Shown here in pieces: positions 5,313-8,558 of a stretch of DNA of 8,558 nucleotides. The notes below the pieces were generated by a model, which saw nothing but the letters and a program-made list of their open reading frames with translations, was not told the DNA's origin and made no database searches. A program made the translations under genes and the position numbers. Every line of letters begins with the position of its first letter. The stretch's first letter is position 1. The stretch spans positions 1 through 8,558 of the forward strand of contig DAAJ01000050.1 of the NCBI GenBank assembly GCA_001701115.1, in the 5' to 3' direction. Origin of the DNA: Bacteroidales bacterium GP2. Lineage in GTDB: Bacteria; Bacteroidota; Bacteroidia; Bacteroidales; Muribaculaceae.

Positions 5313-6442
5313 CACGGCTGGCAGCAACGATATTTGCATTATGGGTGTGGGCTTTTTCAGCTCACGCCCAAATTGCGCCTGAACAGCGCGATTCAATAAA
5401 TGAAGCTGTGGCATCCAGCCTCTACGCGATGGTTGCCCCGCAATTCGGCTCAATTCCCCCGGCAACGGCTGCGAATGGTTTTCTCGCCGGTGCTACCGAT
5501 TCCACTGCTGTGGGATATTCCACAGCTGTGATAATCGGAAACGGTGCATTGGACTGGATTACCAAAGAATTTGCAGGTGGCAAAATAGGAGTTGACCCAT
5601 CAAAGGTGATGGAAATCGTTGCCGGATATATCGGTGGTAATACTCCCGGTTTTACGGAGCTCCAGGCTAAGACTTACCTTGCCATGGTGGAGGATTTACC
5701 TTTAGGTTCCACCGATGAACGGCATGACTCCATAAACGAGGCTCTTGCATCAAGCATTTATCCGGTGCTTGCCTCACAGCTTGGAGCAACCCCTCCGGCA
5801 ATTGCCGCAAAAGGATTTGCAGCCGGCGCGGCTGACTCTGCTGCGGTGGGTTATGCCACTGCCGTCTTAATAGGCAATAGGGCTATGGATGCGATCTGCA
5901 AAGAGTTCGCACGTACCGACATCGGTGTTGACCCGCAAAAGGTGATGGAAATCGTTGCCGGATATATCGCCGGGAAAACTCCCGCCTTTACTGAAATGCA
6001 GGCGAACAATTACATATCAGAGCAATTTGTGCGTTCCCTGAATTCGGGCATACCCGATAAAGCGGACCCGGTGGCGGAGGAGGCATTCCTTGCAGCCGCA
6101 GCCTCCCAGAAAGGAGCGGTGGTGTTGCCGGATTCGGTAGTGGTAGTGGTTGAGAAACAAGGAAAGAAAGACATGCCTGAACCGGGATGCACCGTGACAG
6201 TGGTTTACGAGGCATCGCTAAGCAATGGCACAGTTTTTGATACAACCGATTCACAACCGATAGACCTCAGCTTTGACTCGCTTGCTCCCGGAGTCCGCTC
6301 CGGATTGCGAAAAATAGGCAAAGGTGGCGCGGGAAAAATCTATGTTCCGGCGTCTGCCGCATACGGAAGCGAAGGGTTTGCCGGTGTTATTCCCGGAGGA
6401 GCATCGTTGCTGTTCGATATAAAACTTATAGACATCAAATAA
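5309..6442 (+). CDS. Exported FKBP-like protein with duplicated N-terminal module and degenerate FKBP domain
   Basis: This 377-residue protein starts with a signal peptide (MTRLAATIFALWVWAFSAHA, cleavage likely before Q21). Two tandem modules follow (about 25-124 and 137-236; period exactly 112 residues), each ending in an FKBP_N-like stretch such as VGYSTAVIIGNGALDWI...VDPSKVMEIVAGYIGG. A linker (about 237-285) leads to a C-terminal FKBP fold (about 286-377). The fold keeps Y300, F310/D311, Y352, I361 and F369. The stretch equivalent to VERGEP is two residues short with no arginine, VIPGW reads LAPGV (325-329) so the pocket tryptophan is lost, and HYTG reads VYEA. Isomerase activity is therefore doubtful; a periplasmic chaperone or partner of the neighbouring FKBPs is an inference. 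It overlaps the previous gene by 4 bases and lies 34 bases before the next. Confidence 0.88.
   Translation: MTRLAATIFALWVWAFSAHAQIAPEQRDSINEAVASSLYAMVAPQFGSIPPATAANGFLAGATDSTAVGYSTAVIIGNGALDWITKEFAGGKIGVDPSKVMEIVAGYIGGNTPGFTELQAKTYLAMVEDLPLGSTDERHDSINEALASSIYPVLASQLGATPPAIAAKGFAAGAADSAAVGYATAVLIGNRAMDAICKEFARTDIGVDPQKVMEIVAGYIAGKTPAFTEMQANNYISEQFVRSLNSGIPDKADPVAEEAFLAAAASQKGAVVLPDSVVVVVEKQGKKDMPEPGCTVTVVYEASLSNGTVFDTTDSQPIDLSFDSLAPGVRSGLRKIGKGGAGKIYVPASAAYGSEGFAGVIPGGASLLFDIKLIDIK
5381..5716 (+). repeat. Duplicated module, unit 1 (residues 25-136)
   Basis: This is the first of two in-frame copies offset by exactly 336 bases. Protein landmarks shared with unit 2: RDSINEA against HDSINEA, AVGYSTAV against AVGYATAV, and KVMEIVAGYI in both. 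The 32 bases at 5602-5633 are identical to 5938-5969, far above the similarity of the rest of the unit. Confidence 0.88.
5717..6016 (+). repeat. Duplicated module, unit 2 (residues 137-236)
   Basis: This is the second copy of the module, running directly on from unit 1 and ending near TEMQANNYI, the counterpart of TELQAKTYL. It holds the matching 32-bp identical block at 5938-5969. The repeat is not seen beyond residue 236, where the linker to the FKBP domain starts. Confidence 0.88.
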
Positions 6443-6476
6443 CTAACTTCATTAATATCAACAATTAAAAAATCGT

Positions 6477-7388
6477 ATGAAAAAGACATTATTTGCAATC
6501 GCAATGTCTGCACTCGCACTCGTTCCCACGAGCTGCGCTAAAAACGGCGAATCTAAGACATCTGCCGAGGACCAGGCTTTTGTTGACTCGCTAACAGTTG
6601 CACTCGGCAGAGGTCAGGGCGCTATGCTTGCCCAGAACATGGACCAGCTTCCTGCTGATGAACTTGCCAAGTTTGAGAAGAAATCTTTCCTCCGTGGTTT
6701 CAAGGAGGTACTCATGGCTGACACATCTGACGTAGCATACCAGTATGGTGTTCAGATTGGTCTCGGTTTTGCACGCCAGCTCAAGGCTCTTGCTGAAGCA
6801 GGTGTTGACATCAACCGTGCTGAACTTCTCCGCAACTTCTCCCAGGCATTCCTTCAGGACACCATCAACCAGACTGCGCTTGGTCAGGACATGAACGACA
6901 TGCAGCGCCTTATGGGTCAGGTCCAGGAGAGAATGCAGGCACGCCAGATGGAGGCTGCTAAAGCTGCACAGGAAGCACAGGCTGCTGCTGCCGCTGAAAA
7001 TGAAGCTAAAGGAGCTGAGTTTATTGCAGCACAGATCAAGGCTGATCCCGCAATCAAGACAACAGAATCAGGACTCGCTTACAAGGTTATCGAGCAGGGC
7101 ACAGGCGCAATGCCTACCGAAAGCGACAGAATGACTGTTCACTATACCGGCAAGCTCATTGACGGCACAGTGTTTGACAGCTCTGTTGACCGTGGTCAGC
7201 CCGCTAACTTCGCAATCACAGAGGTTGTTCCCGGCTTCGGCGAAGGTCTTAAGATGATGAACAAGGGCTCTAAGTACACTCTTTACATCCCCGCGAAGCT
7301 CGCTTATGGCAACAATGGTCCCGGCAGCATTCCTCCCGGTTCAACCCTTGTGTTTGATGTAGAAGTGCTTGACATCACCCAGAACTAA
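6477..7388 (+). CDS. FKBP-type peptidyl-prolyl isomerase, probable periplasm-facing lipoprotein (FkpA/Mip-like)
   Basis: This 303-residue protein has an N-terminal export signal ending in LVPTSC. Cys20 is a likely lipidation site, although proline at -3 is unusual for a lipobox, so plain cleavage is possible. A helical N-terminal region (about 31-130; SLTVALGRGQGAML, then AYQYGVQIGLGFARQL and a GVDI segment) corresponds to a single unit of the module duplicated in the upstream gene. A long Ala/Glu/Gln-rich helix follows (about 137-188). The FKBP domain (about 194-303) has pocket residues Y223, F233/D234, R239, F245, V250/V251, F254 in place of tryptophan, Y277, I285 and F293, so it is probably active. 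Codon choice is more uniform (many CGT, CTT/CTC and AAC codons) than in the preceding gene, hinting at high expression. Expected role: folding of envelope proteins. A strong terminator follows. Confidence 0.92.
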   Translation: MKKTLFAIAMSALALVPTSCAKNGESKTSAEDQAFVDSLTVALGRGQGAMLAQNMDQLPADELAKFEKKSFLRGFKEVLMADTSDVAYQYGVQIGLGFARQLKALAEAGVDINRAELLRNFSQAFLQDTINQTALGQDMNDMQRLMGQVQERMQARQMEAAKAAQEAQAAAAAENEAKGAEFIAAQIKADPAIKTTESGLAYKVIEQGTGAMPTESDRMTVHYTGKLIDGTVFDSSVDRGQPANFAITEVVPGFGEGLKMMNKGSKYTLYIPAKLAYGNNGPGSIPPGSTLVFDVEVLDITQN

Positions 7389-7408
7389 TAATTCTCTTTT
7401 TTAAAGTG

Positions 7409-7440
7409 AAATCGCCGACGGAATCCCGCCGGCGATTTTT
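7409..7440. terminator. Strong intrinsic terminator after the FKBP cluster
   Basis: AAATCGCCG (7409-7417) pairs with CGGCGATTT (7430-7438). Past one A-C mismatch the stem continues as CGG (7419-7421) with CCG (7426-7428), around a 4-base loop. The plus strand ends in TTTTT (7436-7440). On the minus strand the same hairpin could end the lactonase transcript, whose stop is about 40 bases away, though its T-run there is broken. Confidence 0.85.
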
Positions 7441-7478
7441 ATTGTCTGTTCCCATAATGGGAAATAGTAGCGTGAATT

Positions 7479-8558
7479 TTATCGGTCGAACACTATGCAG
7501 GTTGGGCGCGAGGAAGGTATGGAGTTCTGCAATTCAAGCAGCCCGCTGTCGGCATCGCGGCTGTAAATCTCTATTGCATCAGTGTCGCGGCACGCAACAA
7601 GCAGGTATTTCCCGTTGGGAGTAATTGCAAAATTGCGCGGGTGCGTTCCTGTAGGCTGGAAACCAACGCGGGTCAGAGTGCCGTCTTCGGGATTCACGCT
7701 GAAAATCACTACTCCATCTCCGGCAAGGCGGTTGGATGCATAAAGGAACTTGTCGTCCGGCGACAGGTGTATGTCAGCACTCCCTTCGGCACCGAGTGAA
7801 TCAGCAACCACTGTCTGCTTTGGAGTCAAGCCATCTGCGTCGATATCGAAAACTGTTATTTCACCGGAGATTTCAGTAATCATATAAGCGTGTGTGCCTT
7901 TGGAGTCAAAAGTCGTATGGCGCGGACCGGAGCCCGGCTTCATGGCAATCTCCTTCATATCCTCCCCGGTATAGGGTTCCGGTATGATATATATTTTGTC
8001 TGTGCCGAGGTCGTTTGCCAGCATAGTGGATGTTCCGGGGATAAAGCTGAGCTGGTGCAGGTGTGGTTGAGTCTGGCGCAACGAGTCCGGACCGGTGCCG
8101 GAAAACCTTATTATGACCGGCTCACCGGCAAAGCGACCGGCAGAATCAAGTGCGTAGCTGCTTATGCTTCCCCCCATATAGTTTGCAGTAAGCACCCGTT
8201 TGCCGTCCGGTGACAGGATTATATGGCATGGCGCGCCGCCTCCGGTGGTATCTGTGGCGCATAGCGTAAGCCCTGTGCCGTCAGCATTGTAGGTCAATAA
8301 GTTCATGGTGCTGCTGTTGCCGCTGTCCTCGCCTACTGAGTACAATCGTCGTCCCGCCGCATCTAAAGCGACAAACGAGGGATTGCTAACGCCGGTCGAT
8401 GCGCTTAGCAAGCTCCATTCACCTGTTTGCTGGTCAAAGGAATAACATTTGATTCCCGCAGAGTCGGCAGGTGCATAGCTTCCGGTAAACATAAGCAATT
8501 GGTCATCGCTCTGATTGGCTCCATTGCTGCATCCTGCCGCCAATAGCGCAACGGCGGG
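7479..8558 (-). CDS. Lactonase family beta-propeller protein (6-phosphogluconolactonase family), lipoprotein, 5' end outside the window
   Basis: The frame is open from the TAA at 7479-7481 to the window edge (359 residues visible). The true start lies beyond 8558; the TTG at 8541-8543 is not a credible start because the residues before it (PAVALLAAGC) form the end of a lipoprotein signal, with cysteine following LAAG. The mature part matches the seven-bladed YkgB/YbhE-type lactonase family: FTGSYAP, SNPSFVALDAAGRRLYSV, GGGAPCHIILSPDGKRVLTANY, QPHLHQL, GSGPRHTTFD, SADIHLSPDDKFLYASNR and THPRNFAITPNGKYLLVACRDTDAIEIY. Family members usually read AEIH where this one has ADIH, a conservative change. 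Cytoplasmic homologues hydrolyse 6-phosphogluconolactone; a lipid-anchored exported form probably uses another lactone or sugar substrate. Its transcription converges on the FKBP cluster. Confidence 0.88.
   Translation of the reverse strand, partial: PAVALLAAGCSNGANQSDDQLLMFTGSYAPADSAGIKCYSFDQQTGEWSLLSASTGVSNPSFVALDAAGRRLYSVGEDSGNSSTMNLLTYNADGTGLTLCATDTTGGGAPCHIILSPDGKRVLTANYMGGSISSYALDSAGRFAGEPVIIRFSGTGPDSLRQTQPHLHQLSFIPGTSTMLANDLGTDKIYIIPEPYTGEDMKEIAMKPGSGPRHTTFDSKGTHAYMITEISGEITVFDIDADGLTPKQTVVADSLGAEGSADIHLSPDDKFLYASNRLAGDGVVIFSVNPEDGTLTRVGFQPTGTHPRNFAITPNGKYLLVACRDTDAIEIYSRDADSGLLELQNSIPSSRPTCIVFDR

Noticed and set aside
6443..6476. Separate promoter for the third FKBP gene in the 34-base gap
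   Set aside because: The gap is A/T-rich but has no TAnnTTTG match; an internal promoter inside the second gene cannot be excluded.
7449..7463. TTCCCA-TAA-TGGGAA hairpin near the lactonase stop
   Set aside because: It has a short stem with no T-run on either side, and a much stronger terminator lies next to it.
7890..8213. Plus-strand open frame opposite the lactonase gene
   Set aside because: It lies wholly antisense to a conserved propeller domain and has no family resemblance.

Overview
The window looks like chromosomal DNA of a Bacteroidales bacterium, possibly Muribaculaceae-like. Its proteins read as Bacteroidetes versions (ribosome recycling factor, UMP kinase, FKBP lipoprotein). Start sites generally lack strong Shine-Dalgarno sequences, and several genes are preceded by the Bacteroidetes promoter form TTTG...TAnnTTTG. 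The family placement is an inference from protein style and base composition; no rRNA is present to confirm it. There are no tRNA genes, insertion sequences or CRISPR arrays.

Layout. (1) Positions 4-1956, minus strand: a Fur-family metal-responsive repressor followed by a DUF1846/UPF0371 protein that has its own promoter. (2) Positions 2114-3040, plus strand: a His-rich CzcD-like cation diffusion facilitator, divergent from the Fur gene. The shared region holds a promoter for each gene and a near-perfect 16-bp palindrome that could be the repressor's operator. (3) A terminator hairpin that can work in both directions separates the transporter from convergent frr. (4) Positions 3113-4416, minus strand: pyrH then frr, the usual housekeeping pair, from a well-formed promoter. 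(5) Positions 4417-4685: a divergent intergenic region with promoters on both strands and several nested inverted repeats. (6) Positions 4686-7388, plus strand: three consecutive FKBP-type peptidyl-prolyl isomerase genes ending at a strong intrinsic terminator. (7) Positions 7479-8558, minus strand: a beta-propeller lactonase (6-phosphogluconolactonase family) with a lipoprotein-type N-terminus, cut by the window edge.

How they fit together. The Fur-like regulator and the CDF exporter form a plausible metal (probably zinc) homeostasis pair. The three FKBPs appear to cover different compartments: the first has no signal peptide, the second has a cleavable signal peptide, and the third has a lipoprotein-like signal.

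The most unusual gene is the middle FKBP (5309-6442). Its N-terminal module of about 112 residues is tandemly duplicated, with a 32-bp stretch identical at DNA level. Its FKBP domain has lost several residues of the canonical active-site pocket, which suggests a scaffold or chaperone subunit rather than an active isomerase.
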